Below, piece after piece: positions 7,952 through 15,738 of a stretch of DNA of 18,565 nucleotides. Position 1 is the first letter of the stretch. Every line of letters begins with the position of its first letter. The stretch spans positions 1 through 18,565 of the forward strand of contig JBILVB010000074.1 in NCBI GenBank assembly GCA_044370695.1, read 5' to 3'. This DNA is from JBEIFW01 sp044370695 (GTDB lineage Bacteria; Actinomycetota; Acidimicrobiia; Acidimicrobiales; Ilumatobacteraceae). The notes under the pieces are model-generated. The model ran no database searches, had not been told where the DNA came from, and worked only from the letters and a program-made list of their open reading frames with translations. Position numbers and translations under genes: made by a program.

Positions 7952-8977
7952 ATGTCGACGATCTCGCTGGCCGTGTACGTCGTCGGGTGGCTGACCGGCT
8001 GGTCGCTGCTCGCGCGGTTCCCGGCGTTGCCGGCGATCCGGCCCGATCGGGCGTCGGCGGCGGTCGTGATCCCGGCGCGCGACGAGGAGCGTTCGTTACC
8101 GGCGCTGCTCGCCTCGGTGCAGCCGCAGCTGCGTGCCGGAGATCAGCTCGTCGTCGTCGACGATCATTCGAGCGATGCGACGGCTGCGCTCGCCCGGGCC
8201 GCCGGCGCACCGGTGATCGCCGCGCCCGAGCTCCCCGAGGGCTGGGCCGGTAAGTGTTGGGCGCTGCACACCGGGGTCCGGGCGACGAGCGCCGACGTGC
8301 TCGTGCTGGTGGACGCCGACGTCGAGCTCGCCCCCGATGCGCTGGACCGGCTGGTCCCGCTCGCGGCGTCCGGTGCCCTCGTGGCGGTGCAACCCTGGCA
8401 CCGGACGGAGCGGCTCTACGAGCAGGCGAGCCTGCTGTTCAACCTGGTCGGGCCCATGGGGTCGGGTGGGTTCGTCGCCTGGCGGCGTCCCGGCCGGAGC
8501 CGGCTCGCGTTCGGCCCGGTGCTCGTCACGCGGCGCGACCGGTACGAGGCGACCGGCGGGCACGGCCACCCCGACGTCCGGGGACGTGTGGCCGAGGATC
8601 TCGCGCTCGCCGAACGGTACGGCGGCGCCACGGTCCTGCTCGACCGGCGCCTGGCCCGGTTCCGGATGTACCCCGGGGGCTTCGGCCAACTCGTGCAGGG
8701 GTGGACGAAGAACCAGATGGCGGGCATCGCTGCCATCCCGTGGTGGATGGTGCTCGCCGTCGTCGCCTGGGTGGCGTCGTTGCTCGGCGGGTGGAGTGTG
8801 CACCCCGGTCTCGCGCTGGCGAGTGCCGCCCAGTTGTGGGTGCTCGGCCGCCGGGTGGGTCGGTTCGGGCCGTTGACCGCGCTGACCTATCCGTTGTGGG
8901 CGCTGGTGTTCGTGGCGGTGGTGATCCGCTCGATCGGGCTGCGGATCACGGGCCGTCCCGCACGATGGCGGGGCCGA

Positions 8978-8992
<15 letters not shown>
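7952..8992 (+). CDS. membrane-anchored GT2 glycosyltransferase (CrtQ/CruC-like)
   Basis: About 346 residues. It has an N-terminal membrane helix (LAVYVVGWLTGWSLL), a GT-A catalytic domain, and two or three C-terminal helices (about residues 262-330). Catalytic features are VVIPARDEERSL for nucleotide-sugar binding, VVVDDHSSDAT, the metal-binding LVDADVE, the acceptor-side EDLALAERY, and QGWTKNQ in place of QxxRW. The GWAGKCWAL motif is characteristic of the carotenoid- or polyprenoid-type glycosyltransferases related to diaponeurosporenoate glycosyltransferase CrtQ and CruC. The acceptor is therefore probably a lipid, though no carotenoid genes are in view. ATG 7952 is chosen from the promoter; ATG 7946 is two codons earlier in frame. 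The 3' end overlaps convergent orn by 15 bp. Confidence 0.83.
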
Positions 8993-9523
<531 letters not shown>

Positions 9524-9530
9524 CGGACGG

Positions 9531-9536
9531 ATGCTA
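9531..9536 (-). promoter_or_regulatory. candidate -10 hexamer, leaderless orn start
   Basis: Minus-strand TAGCAT is followed by ccgtccg (seven bases) and the GTG start. There is no Shine-Dalgarno in this stretch, so a leaderless mRNA beginning with GTG is the simplest reading. Confidence 0.45.
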
Positions 9537-9589
9537 CCGGCGCGGCTCGGCGGATCGGGGGACGATCGCCGGCGGTGGCGGCCGTCGGC

Positions 9590-9595
9590 CACGAT
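9590..9595 (+). promoter_or_regulatory. weak candidate -10 hexamer of dut
   Basis: CACGAT lies six bases before the dut ATG. It differs from TANNNT at the first base. I record it because the position matches the leaderless arrangement of neighbouring genes and because no Shine-Dalgarno is present. Confidence 0.2.
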
Positions 9596-9601
9596 GCGCA
9601 C

Positions 9602-10039
9602 ATGACCCGATTGCGCGTCGTGCGCCTCGACGTGGATCTGCCTGCGCCCTGCTATGCCCGGCCCGGGGATGCCGGGCTCGACCTCCTGGCCCGCCACGAC
9701 CTCCACCTGGCGGCAGGCGGCGGCCGGGGTCTGGTCTCGACCGGCGTCGCCGTCGCCATCCCCGTCGGGCACGCCGGTTTCGTCCAGCCCCGCTCCGGGT
9801 TGGCCTTGCGCCACGGGGTCACGGTGCTGAACAGCCCCGGTCTGATCGACTGCGGCTACCGGGACGAACTGCGCGTCGTGCTCGTCAACACCGATCCGAC
9901 CCAGCCCTATGACGTGCGTCGCGGCGACCGGATCGCCCAGCTCGTCGTGCTCGCCGTGGCGCAGTGCGACCTCGACGAGGTCGCGGACTTCGACGGCGAC
10001 GACCACCGCGGTGGCGGCTTCGGTTCGACCGGCCGATGA
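9602..10039 (+). CDS. dut: dUTP diphosphatase (dUTPase)
   Basis: A 145-residue trimeric dUTPase that hydrolyses dUTP to dUMP and pyrophosphate, keeping uracil out of DNA and supplying thymidylate synthesis. All five family motifs are present in order: DAGLDL (residues 23-28), PRSGLA (63-68), GLIDCGYRDEL (80-90, catalytic Asp83, Tyr86), RGDRIAQL (107-114) and RGGGFGSTG (136-144). The usual YRGEL is YRDEL here, a mild change. The final motif is the mobile arm that closes over the neighbouring active site, so the C-terminus is intact. ATG 9602 fits the family N-terminus. CACGAT lies six bases upstream, a weak -10. The gene is divergent from orn and convergent with nei. Confidence 0.95.
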   Translation: MTRLRVVRLDVDLPAPCYARPGDAGLDLLARHDLHLAAGGGRGLVSTGVAVAIPVGHAGFVQPRSGLALRHGVTVLNSPGLIDCGYRDELRVVLVNTDPTQPYDVRRGDRIAQLVVLAVAQCDLDEVADFDGDDHRGGGFGSTGR

Positions 10040-10044
10040 GTTCG

Positions 10045-10054
10045 GGGCGCGCCC
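10045..10054. repeat. 10-bp palindrome between convergent dut and nei2
   Basis: GGGCGCGCCC sits in the 25-bp gap between the dut and Nei-type stop codons. It has no T-tract; a bidirectional transcription end is possible but unsupported. Confidence 0.2.
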
Positions 10055-10064
10055 GGACCGGCGG

Positions 10065-10859
10065 TCACGACGGTTGGCACGAGGGGCAGGCGTAACACCA
10101 ACGACCGGCGAGGTCCCAACGGGCCACCGGCGTCCCGCATCGCCAGCAGTGCTCCCGCTTGTAGACATAGGTCGCCTTGCCCCGCGCGCCACGCCCAGCC
10201 GCCGAGGGCTGCTCGGACCGGTCGACGGTGACGATCCGGCCGCTGCGCACCCCGGCCCGGAGCTGGCGCACGACGGTGTCCCAGAGCGCCCGGCGTTCGT
10301 CGTCGCCGAGTTCCCGGCCGGTGCGCAGCGGCCAGATCCCGTTCACGAACAGCGCCTCGGCCCGGTACACGTTGCCGATCCCGGCGATCACCGACTGGTC
10401 CATCAGCAGCAACCCGACGGCCCGCCGGCTGCGAGCGAGCGTGTCGAAGAACCGCTCCGGGTCGGCGTCGGGCCGCAGCGGATCGGGTCCGAGGCGAGCG
10501 ACCACCGCGTCACGGTCGGTGGGGTCGCCGAGCTCGCACGCGGTCGGGCCGCTCAGGTCGGTCGTGCCGAGTGGCCCGTGGAGCCGCACCCGGACCTGGC
10601 CGCGGGGTTCGGGTGGCGGGCCGGCCGGATGCTTGCGCCACCGTCCGAACAGACCGAGGTGGACGTGGAGCACGGCATCGCCCTCGAACCACAGCCATTC
10701 GTGCTTGCCCCACGCCTCGACCCGTTCGAGCCGCCGTCCGTCGAGCACTGCGGCGCCGTCACCGAACCGGCCCTGCGGGGAACTGACCGTCAGGGGGTGC
10801 CCGGCCAGCAGCCGCCGGTGGGTGGCGGCGTGCCGGTGGATCGTGTGGCCCTCGGGCAC
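10065..10859 (-). CDS. nei2: Fpg/Nei-family DNA glycosylase/AP lyase (Nei2-type)
   Basis: A 264-residue bifunctional base-excision repair enzyme for oxidised bases. After Met removal the N-terminus is Pro-Glu-Gly-His, giving the catalytic proline and glutamate. Lys52 in AWGKHEWLWF is the conserved beta-hairpin lysine. The helix-two-turn-helix motif is MDQSVIAGIGNVYRAEALF (about 153-171). The C-terminal zinc finger has Cys238 and Cys241 (CWRC) and a CPSC pair at 258-261. The MPEGHTIHR start and PQGRFGDGA resemble mycobacterial Nei2 more than Fpg. GTG 10859 is required because the catalytic proline must be residue 2; in-frame codons upstream would destroy the active site. The start lies one base after the stop of the CMD-like gene, so the two are probably co-transcribed and coupled. 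Confidence 0.92.
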   Translation of the reverse strand: MPEGHTIHRHAATHRRLLAGHPLTVSSPQGRFGDGAAVLDGRRLERVEAWGKHEWLWFEGDAVLHVHLGLFGRWRKHPAGPPPEPRGQVRVRLHGPLGTTDLSGPTACELGDPTDRDAVVARLGPDPLRPDADPERFFDTLARSRRAVGLLLMDQSVIAGIGNVYRAEALFVNGIWPLRTGRELGDDERRALWDTVVRQLRAGVRSGRIVTVDRSEQPSAAGRGARGKATYVYKREHCWRCGTPVARWDLAGRWCYACPSCQPS

Positions 10860-10860
10860 G

Positions 10861-11448
10861 TCAGCTCGGCCAGCCCGGTACGCCCTCGTCGAGCTGGACA
10901 CCCATCGTGTTCAAGAAGCCCGACACCAGGCGGTAGAACCCGGCGACGACGACGAGCTCGACGAACTCGGCGTCGGACCAACGCCGACGCAGCGCCTCGA
11001 CGGTGGCGTCCGAAGCGCTGTCGCCGTCGCACAGGTCGTCGGCGAGGGCGATGAGCGCCCGGTCGTCGTGACTCCACGGGTGCGCGGCGCACCCGGCACG
11101 GTCACCGGCGAGCGCGGCGATCTCGGCGACCGTGAGGCCGCACCGTTCCCCGATCACCGTGTGCTGGCCGAACTCGTACACGCTCCGGCAGCGAGCGCCG
11201 ATGCGCAGGATGACGATCTCCCGCTCGCGCGCCGGGAGCAGGCCCTTGTTGAGCAGGTAGCCGCCGAACCGGTTGAACCGGTCGAGCAGTGCGGGATGAT
11301 GGGCGAGCGTGCCGAAGATGTTGATCGGTCGGCCGTCGCGCAGCAGGGTCTTGCCGAGGGCGGCGTCGAGCTCGGGGGAGCGCTCGAGCCGAGGCGCGAG
11401 CCGCGGCTGGTCGACACGGCGGTGCGGGTCGCTCGAGGGTGCGGTCAT
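10861..11448 (-). CDS. carboxymuconolactone decarboxylase (CMD)-like protein
   Basis: A 195-residue helical protein of the CMD/AhpD fold. The core is EREIVILRIGARCRSVYEFGQH (residues 75-96), matching the actinobacterial subfamily that has E-I-xI-LR and YE-x-GQH. AhpD's catalytic CxxC is absent: only Cys87 remains and the second position is not Cys. Peroxidase-partner activity of the AhpD kind is therefore unlikely. His96 and Glu92 are candidate active-site residues. A later segment, DDRALIALADDLC and FVELVVVAGFYRLVSGFLNTMGV, is also typical. The function is unknown; members range from true decarboxylases to uncharacterised proteins. A CACAAT hexamer six bases upstream may be its promoter. Its stop lies one base before the Nei2 start. 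Confidence 0.82.
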   Translation of the reverse strand: MTAPSSDPHRRVDQPRLAPRLERSPELDAALGKTLLRDGRPINIFGTLAHHPALLDRFNRFGGYLLNKGLLPAREREIVILRIGARCRSVYEFGQHTVIGERCGLTVAEIAALAGDRAGCAAHPWSHDDRALIALADDLCDGDSASDATVEALRRRWSDAEFVELVVVAGFYRLVSGFLNTMGVQLDEGVPGWPS

Positions 11449-11454
11449 CGCGTC

Positions 11455-11460
11455 ATTGTG
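11455..11460 (-). promoter_or_regulatory. weak candidate -10 hexamer of the CMD-like gene
   Basis: Minus-strand CACAAT is followed by gacgcg and the ATG at 11448. One mismatch to TANNNT, with leaderless-type spacing. Confidence 0.22.
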
Positions 11461-11483
11461 GCCGCTGCGGCCGGTGCGGCGAG

Positions 11484-11508
11484 GAGCCGGCGCACGCGGC
11501 CGCGGCTC
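11484..11508 (-). terminator. GC-rich hairpin at the end of the pilus-like operon
   Basis: GAGCCG (11484-11489) can pair with CGGCTC (11503-11508), enclosing a 13-base loop that itself contains CGCGGCCGCG. The stem overlaps the stop codon of the PilX-like gene. There is no T-tract, so it may be a terminator of the GC-only kind or merely base composition. Confidence 0.25.
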
Positions 11509-13597
11509 AGGGTTTCACACAGGTCGCGAGGTACGGGAGGTCGGCGTCCGGGGCGGTGTTGCAGCCGACGATCGGGGCGGTTCGCTTCGGGTCGACGGCC
11601 GGTGCGATCCCGGCGGTGAGCGCCGGGAGCTCCGCGAGTTCGACGCGGTCCCACAGTGCACGAACCGGGTTGAGCAACCACGGCGGGTTCGGTGGCGTCG
11701 TCGGGTAGGTGAAGGCCTTGGCCATTCCGGTCAGGAGGCTCCCGTCCTCGGAGAAGGTCGCGAACACCGGTCGGAACTTGGCGGCCATGGCGCCGGTGAA
11801 GGTGAGCGCCGGCACCCCGGTGAGCGGGATCCGCGTCGTGTCCCAGCCCTCGACGCGGATCGTGCCGTTGAGCGCCACCAGGGCCGCCTCGATCGTGCGC
11901 CCCTGCGGTGCATTGCCGATGACGATGCCCTGACCGGCCACGATGCCGATGTCGATCGCCTTGTCGACGGCTGCGCCGGCTTCCGCATCGGTGAGGTCGC
12001 CGTCGATGGTGATCGTGCCGCTCGCCGACACCGTCACCTGGTCGGTCGTGCCTCGTACCGTTGCGTTGCCGTTCACGTGGATGACGCCACCGGGCGGGAC
12101 GAAGCGGTTGGTGCCGCCGTTCACGCTGACCTGGTTGCCGGCGGAGAACACCAGTGACGCCGGGCCGCTGAACGTCCACGCACTGCCGGCGATCGACTCG
12201 AACGGGCTGGTGCTCGACGGCAGGGCGAGCGTCGGACCGGTCAGTGCCGTCGGCGGGTTCGGCACGGTCCCGGGGCAGGCGCTCGACAGCTCCTTCAGGA
12301 CGTCCTCGGTCGCCGGGACGTCCAAGCTCGGGTCGACGGTGGATTCGACCGTCCCGGTGAAGTTCGGCGAGCCGCAGGTCCAGAACCAGGGGTCGTTGGT
12401 GTGGATCGGGCCGGCGAGCAGGTCCACGCCGAGCGCCAGGTCACGGGTGTCCGCGGCGAGGCCGAGCGCCGCGAGATTGGTGCCTCGGAGCTCGCTGAAC
12501 GCAGCGCCGCCGGTGCGGAAGCTGACCGACGGGTAGGTCGTGGGCGTCTCGTTGAGGGCGACGATCTCGAGCGTCAACGGGGCCGTCGGTCCCACCGTGA
12601 GATCGGCCGAGGTCCACGTCGCCCCGGCCGCGATGTCGGCGGATCCCCAGACCCCGTCACCGACCCGCCACCGCACGCGCGTGGCCTCGTCGGCGACGAC
12701 CCGGACGTTGCTGGTCCCGGCCGTCGAGGGCGTCACCTTGGTCGCCGCCCACGCGGCGCCGCTCGTCACCGTGAGGAACGTTCCCGTCGAGGTCGCCGCG
12801 CGGAATCGAATCTGCGGCGTCGCGTTCGCCGGCGGTCGGGGCAGGCCGTCGACGAACAGTTGGGCGAGGGTCCACGCCGTCGCGCCGTTGCGCAGCCATG
12901 CCTCGCCGACCCAGAGCTCGTCGTCGGGCGTCGTCGCCGGAGGCGTGTACCCGACGTAGGCGATCTCCCGACAGCCATCGCCCTGGCGTGTGGTCGGGTT
13001 CGGGTGCTCCGGGTTGCACGTCGCCGGTTCGTCGTACAGGCCCGGGTCGAGGGTCTCACGGACCGTGAACATCAGGAAGTCGAGATACGCGCGACGGCGC
13101 CAGCGCTGCTGCAGCTTGGTGTAGGTGCACGTCTCGGGTGTGGTCCGGCAGCCGACCCGGGCGGTCACCTCGGCCACGATCACCTGACCCGGTGCGGTCG
13201 GCGTCCCCGCTTGCGGCTGGAGCGAGTAACTGAAGCAGTCGTCGCGGATCGTCGCGCAGCGCCGGAACACCCCCGTTGCGGGATCGAACATCGCCCAGCC
13301 GGCGGTCGCGCCGCCGTCGCTCACGCGCTTGCCCGGCGCGGCCCGGCCGGCAAGCGCCGGGAACGTGTCGGTCACCGGGCGGGCCGAGATGCTCACGGTC
13401 GTGTAGAGCTCGTTGAGCACGCTCTCCGCCAGTAGCCGACCGTCGGTCTGCCGCCGGGAGTCGCCCGTCGTCCTGCTGTCGAGCACGACCGGCGCGACAC
13501 CTGCCACGAGGATGCCGCCGAGCAGGAACGACACCACCGTGGCGAGGATCAGCGAGTAGCCGCCGTCGTCTTTGAGTAGGCGGTGTCGGAGCGTCAC
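11507..13597 (-). CDS. PilX-like large pilus-associated/surface protein
   Basis: A 696-residue protein with a short charged N-terminus, a single hydrophobic helix (about residues 14-36) and a large extracytoplasmic part. The helix begins after DDGG/YSLIL, resembling a prepilin peptidase site but lacking the usual Glu at +5. Residues about 396-402 read GPIHTND, followed by CGSPNFTG, a pattern I associate with PilX/DUF4900-type proteins. Residues about 495-585 are short beta repeats (VTVSASGTITIDGDL, GIVAGQGIVIG, ALVALNGTIRVEGW) resembling a beta-helix. Several cysteines (for example DDCFSY, CRTTPETC, CNPEH) suggest disulfides. The role is probably a minor pilin, tip adhesin or assembly-priming component. 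Its GTG start overlaps the upstream pseudopilin by GTGA and has a good Shine-Dalgarno, AAGGAG. Specific function is inference. Confidence 0.72.
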   Translation of the reverse strand: MTLRHRLLKDDGGYSLILATVVSFLLGGILVAGVAPVVLDSRTTGDSRRQTDGRLLAESVLNELYTTVSISARPVTDTFPALAGRAAPGKRVSDGGATAGWAMFDPATGVFRRCATIRDDCFSYSLQPQAGTPTAPGQVIVAEVTARVGCRTTPETCTYTKLQQRWRRRAYLDFLMFTVRETLDPGLYDEPATCNPEHPNPTTRQGDGCREIAYVGYTPPATTPDDELWVGEAWLRNGATAWTLAQLFVDGLPRPPANATPQIRFRAATSTGTFLTVTSGAAWAATKVTPSTAGTSNVRVVADEATRVRWRVGDGVWGSADIAAGATWTSADLTVGPTAPLTLEIVALNETPTTYPSVSFRTGGAAFSELRGTNLAALGLAADTRDLALGVDLLAGPIHTNDPWFWTCGSPNFTGTVESTVDPSLDVPATEDVLKELSSACPGTVPNPPTALTGPTLALPSSTSPFESIAGSAWTFSGPASLVFSAGNQVSVNGGTNRFVPPGGVIHVNGNATVRGTTDQVTVSASGTITIDGDLTDAEAGAAVDKAIDIGIVAGQGIVIGNAPQGRTIEAALVALNGTIRVEGWDTTRIPLTGVPALTFTGAMAAKFRPVFATFSEDGSLLTGMAKAFTYPTTPPNPPWLLNPVRALWDRVELAELPALTAGIAPAVDPKRTAPIVGCNTAPDADLPYLATCVKP

Positions 13598-14349
13598 GGT
13601 GCCAACTCCTTGTCGCCGGTCCAGAAGCCTTCGGATGCGTAACGGACGGCCCGGAGGCCGGTCTGCATCGACAGCGTTCGCTCCACGAGCCGACCGGACC
13701 GATCCCGGAACTCGAGCGTCGCCGAGAACCGGACCAGCGCGATCGCCTCGACCGCGATCGGCGGCGTGAGCGCTGCGCCGCTCACGCCGATGTACGAGAA
13801 GGGGGCGGGGGAGCCCACCGGTGAGCGGCCGAGCGTCTGGATCCCGGTGACGGCCGGGTAGGTCGGGTTCAGCTCGCCGGTCGGCTGGTACCGCTGGAGC
13901 GTCAGGACCCCGGTCGCGCTGTCATGGTCGAGGCAGAGCTTCCACGGCGTCGTCGTGAGCGTGGGTGCCCCGGTCGTGGGCGCAGGTCGGCGGGACAGGA
14001 AGCAGACCCTGGTCGTGCTCGCCTCGGTGATCGGGGTGCCGATCTCGGTGACCCTCCCGGCCCGACACGTCGCGAGCGAGGTGGCCGACGCAGGGTCCGT
14101 GCACCGGACCTGTCCGCGCGCCGTGGCGAGTTGCTCGAAGACGTCGTCGAGAGTCCGGCGCAGCACCGTCGATGCATCCGATCGACCACCGACCTCGGTC
14201 GAGACCCGGTTGATCGTCAGCAACATGGTCATCGCCATGGTCCCGGCAACCGCGAGCAGGCCGAGTGTGACGGCGAGCTCGACGAGGCTGAAGCCGCCGT
14301 CGCCCCGGCGGCTGCTGCGGCGACGCAGGTGACGAGCCCGGCGGATCAC
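13594..14349 (-). CDS. type IV pilus pseudopilin (prepilin-type N-terminus, GspJ/PilW-like)
   Basis: A 251-residue prepilin. The basic leader (residues 1-19) ends in GDGG, and cleavage is expected between Gly19 and Phe20. The mature protein starts FSLVELAVTLGLLAV with Glu at +5, the classic class III signal. A hydrophobic helix extends to about residue 45. The globular part has four cysteines (CTDPASATSLATC, VCFLS, LCLDHD), which could form two disulfides. Size and helix-linker-beta organisation fit a minor pseudopilin of the GspJ/PilW kind. It overlaps both neighbours by GTGA junctions (14346-14349 and 13594-13597). It is unlikely to be the major pilin because it is embedded among assembly genes and is large. 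Confidence 0.85.
   Translation of the reverse strand: MIRRARHLRRRSSRRGDGGFSLVELAVTLGLLAVAGTMAMTMLLTINRVSTEVGGRSDASTVLRRTLDDVFEQLATARGQVRCTDPASATSLATCRAGRVTEIGTPITEASTTRVCFLSRRPAPTTGAPTLTTTPWKLCLDHDSATGVLTLQRYQPTGELNPTYPAVTGIQTLGRSPVGSPAPFSYIGVSGAALTPPIAVEAIALVRFSATLEFRDRSGRLVERTLSMQTGLRAVRYASEGFWTGDKELAP
13606..13611 (-). promoter_or_regulatory. Shine-Dalgarno for the PilX-like gene
   Basis: Minus-strand AAGGAG is followed by eight bases and the GTG at 13597. It lies within the last codons of the upstream pseudopilin gene and confirms the GTG start. Confidence 0.65.
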
Positions 14350-15092
14350 GGCGCGCTCACCGTGGTGACGATGCAGGCCTCACCGTTCGCGGCGGGGACG
14401 ATCACCGAAGCCGTGACGAGCGAGTTCGGGTTCCGCAGCGTGTACGTCGTCCCCGGCGTGAGGTAGGGCAGGAGCGCCCTGCCGTCGTTGCCGAGGGTGA
14501 CGCCGTAGGCGAAGCCCGACACGAGCAGCTCGGTGGAGGAGCCGGCGGACCCCGTCACTTCGATCGTCCCCGTGCGGAGCCGGGCCGCGGAGTCGACGGG
14601 CAGGCCGGCGAGGGCGCTCACCGTCCGGCTGTTGGTTCGGCCTCGTTCGGCCCAGCTCGCCGTCACGGTGCGGCGCAGTCGGTACGAGGGGCACGGAGCG
14701 CTCGCCGCCGTGGTGGTGGAGGCGAGCACGGTGTTGGCGTGCACGACCACCCATTGGGCATCGAGCCGGAGCGAGAACGGTGCGCCGAGTTCGGTGACGG
14801 TCCAGGTCCGGGTCCCGAGCGAACCCTCGCAGCGCGTCTGCTGTGCCGTGAGTGCCGTGGGGAGCGCCGGAAGGATGCCGCAGTCGAACACGGCGGCGCG
14901 TTCGGCTGCTTCGGAGGCCAGCCGTTGGGCTGCGGTCGCTCGTCGATTGACGAGTTCGGTCCTCGACGAGGTGGACAGGACCAAGAGCGAGAACGTGAAC
15001 ACCAGTGCGAGCACGGACAGCGCCATCACGAGTTCGAACATCGTTGCGCCGTGGTCGTCCCGCCGCCCCGGCTGGCGAACCCGGGCGCTCAC
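14346..15092 (-). CDS. prepilin-like minor pilin with G/ATMFE processing site
   Basis: A 248-residue protein with the leader MSARVRQPGRRDDHG and a hydrophobic helix ATMFELVMALSVLALVFTF. Cleavage after Gly15 leaves Glu20 at position +5, as required for prepilin peptidase substrates, although +1 is Ala rather than Phe/Met. After the helix come a charged stalk region and a beta-rich domain. Residues about 180-235 (GTIEVTGSAGSSTELLVSG and the following strand to TPGTTYTLRNP) look like an Ig or carboxypeptidase-regulatory-like fold. The GTG start is one base after the pilO stop (TGA-C-GTG), and the stop overlaps the next pseudopilin. Minor pilin or tip-complex component is the likeliest role; specific partners are unknown. 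Confidence 0.75.
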   Translation of the reverse strand: MSARVRQPGRRDDHGATMFELVMALSVLALVFTFSLLVLSTSSRTELVNRRATAAQRLASEAAERAAVFDCGILPALPTALTAQQTRCEGSLGTRTWTVTELGAPFSLRLDAQWVVVHANTVLASTTTAASAPCPSYRLRRTVTASWAERGRTNSRTVSALAGLPVDSAARLRTGTIEVTGSAGSSTELLVSGFAYGVTLGNDGRALLPYLTPGTTYTLRNPNSLVTASVIVPAANGEACIVTTVSAP

Positions 15093-15093
15093 G

Positions 15094-15738
15094 TCAGCCC
15101 GCAGCGGTCGTCGTGACCGGTGAGGCCGGCGCCGCAGCAGGGGCCTTCGGCTGCCCGGTGGGGCTCAGCGGTGGCATGGTGAACGCTCGGACGCTCATCG
15201 CCGCCGTTCCCACCGCCGGGGTCACTTTCGTGTCCCACACGATGTCGACGGAGTCGACCACGAAGATCCGCGGCAGGCGGGTCAGCGCGTCGAAGTAGGT
15301 GCGCAGGTTCGCGTCCGTGCCGGCGACCTCGACGCTCATGTTGATCTCGCCGTAGCCGGCGCTGCCCGGTGGCTTCGCTCCGCCCGGTGCCGGTGCGGCG
15401 GTGACCGGCGCGCCGGATCCTGCGGGCTCGGCGAAGGTCGCCTTGAGCCACCGGACGTCGGCGCTGGCCGCCAGGGCGCCGAGGGAGCGGATCAGCTCGG
15501 GGAGGGCAGCGTCGGGTGGGATGGCTGCCGAGACCCGCTCGATCGACCGCCGGAACACGTCCCGTTGGCGGTCGGCGTTCTCGGCGGGGCCGAGTTGCGC
15601 CTCGAGCGTGGCGATCTCTTCGTCGAGCGAGGCGACCTGGTCCATCCGTTCGGATCGCTGCCCCCAGACCCAGTTGGCGCCCAGGGCGAGGACGAGGACC
15701 GCAGGCACGACCTTCAACAGCAGTGTCCGACCGTTCAT
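15094..15738 (-). CDS. pilO: type IV pilus inner-membrane platform protein PilO
   Basis: A 214-residue bitopic protein with one N-terminal membrane helix (about residues 6-25) and a coiled coil (about 28-50, DQVASLDEEIATLEAQLG). A periplasm/exterior-facing ferredoxin-like domain (about 60-190) follows, containing IPPDAALPELIRSLGALA and INMSVEVAGTDANLRTYFDALTRLPRIFVVDSV. That last pattern is the PilO signature. An Ala/Pro/Gly-rich loop (about 104-128) interrupts the domain, and the tail is Ala/Pro/Thr-rich and disordered. PilO dimerises with PilN and links the cytoplasmic PilM layer to the pilus base. It begins in an ATGA overlap with the PilM-PilN gene, consistent with stoichiometric production. 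Confidence 0.88.
   Translation of the reverse strand: MNGRTLLLKVVPAVLVLALGANWVWGQRSERMDQVASLDEEIATLEAQLGPAENADRQRDVFRRSIERVSAAIPPDAALPELIRSLGALAASADVRWLKATFAEPAGSGAPVTAAPAPGGAKPPGSAGYGEINMSVEVAGTDANLRTYFDALTRLPRIFVVDSVDIVWDTKVTPAVGTAAMSVRAFTMPPLSPTGQPKAPAAAPASPVTTTAAG

Noticed and set aside
10861..11448. Calling the CMD-like protein AhpD (alkylhydroperoxidase).
   Set aside because: The catalytic CxxC pair is not present.
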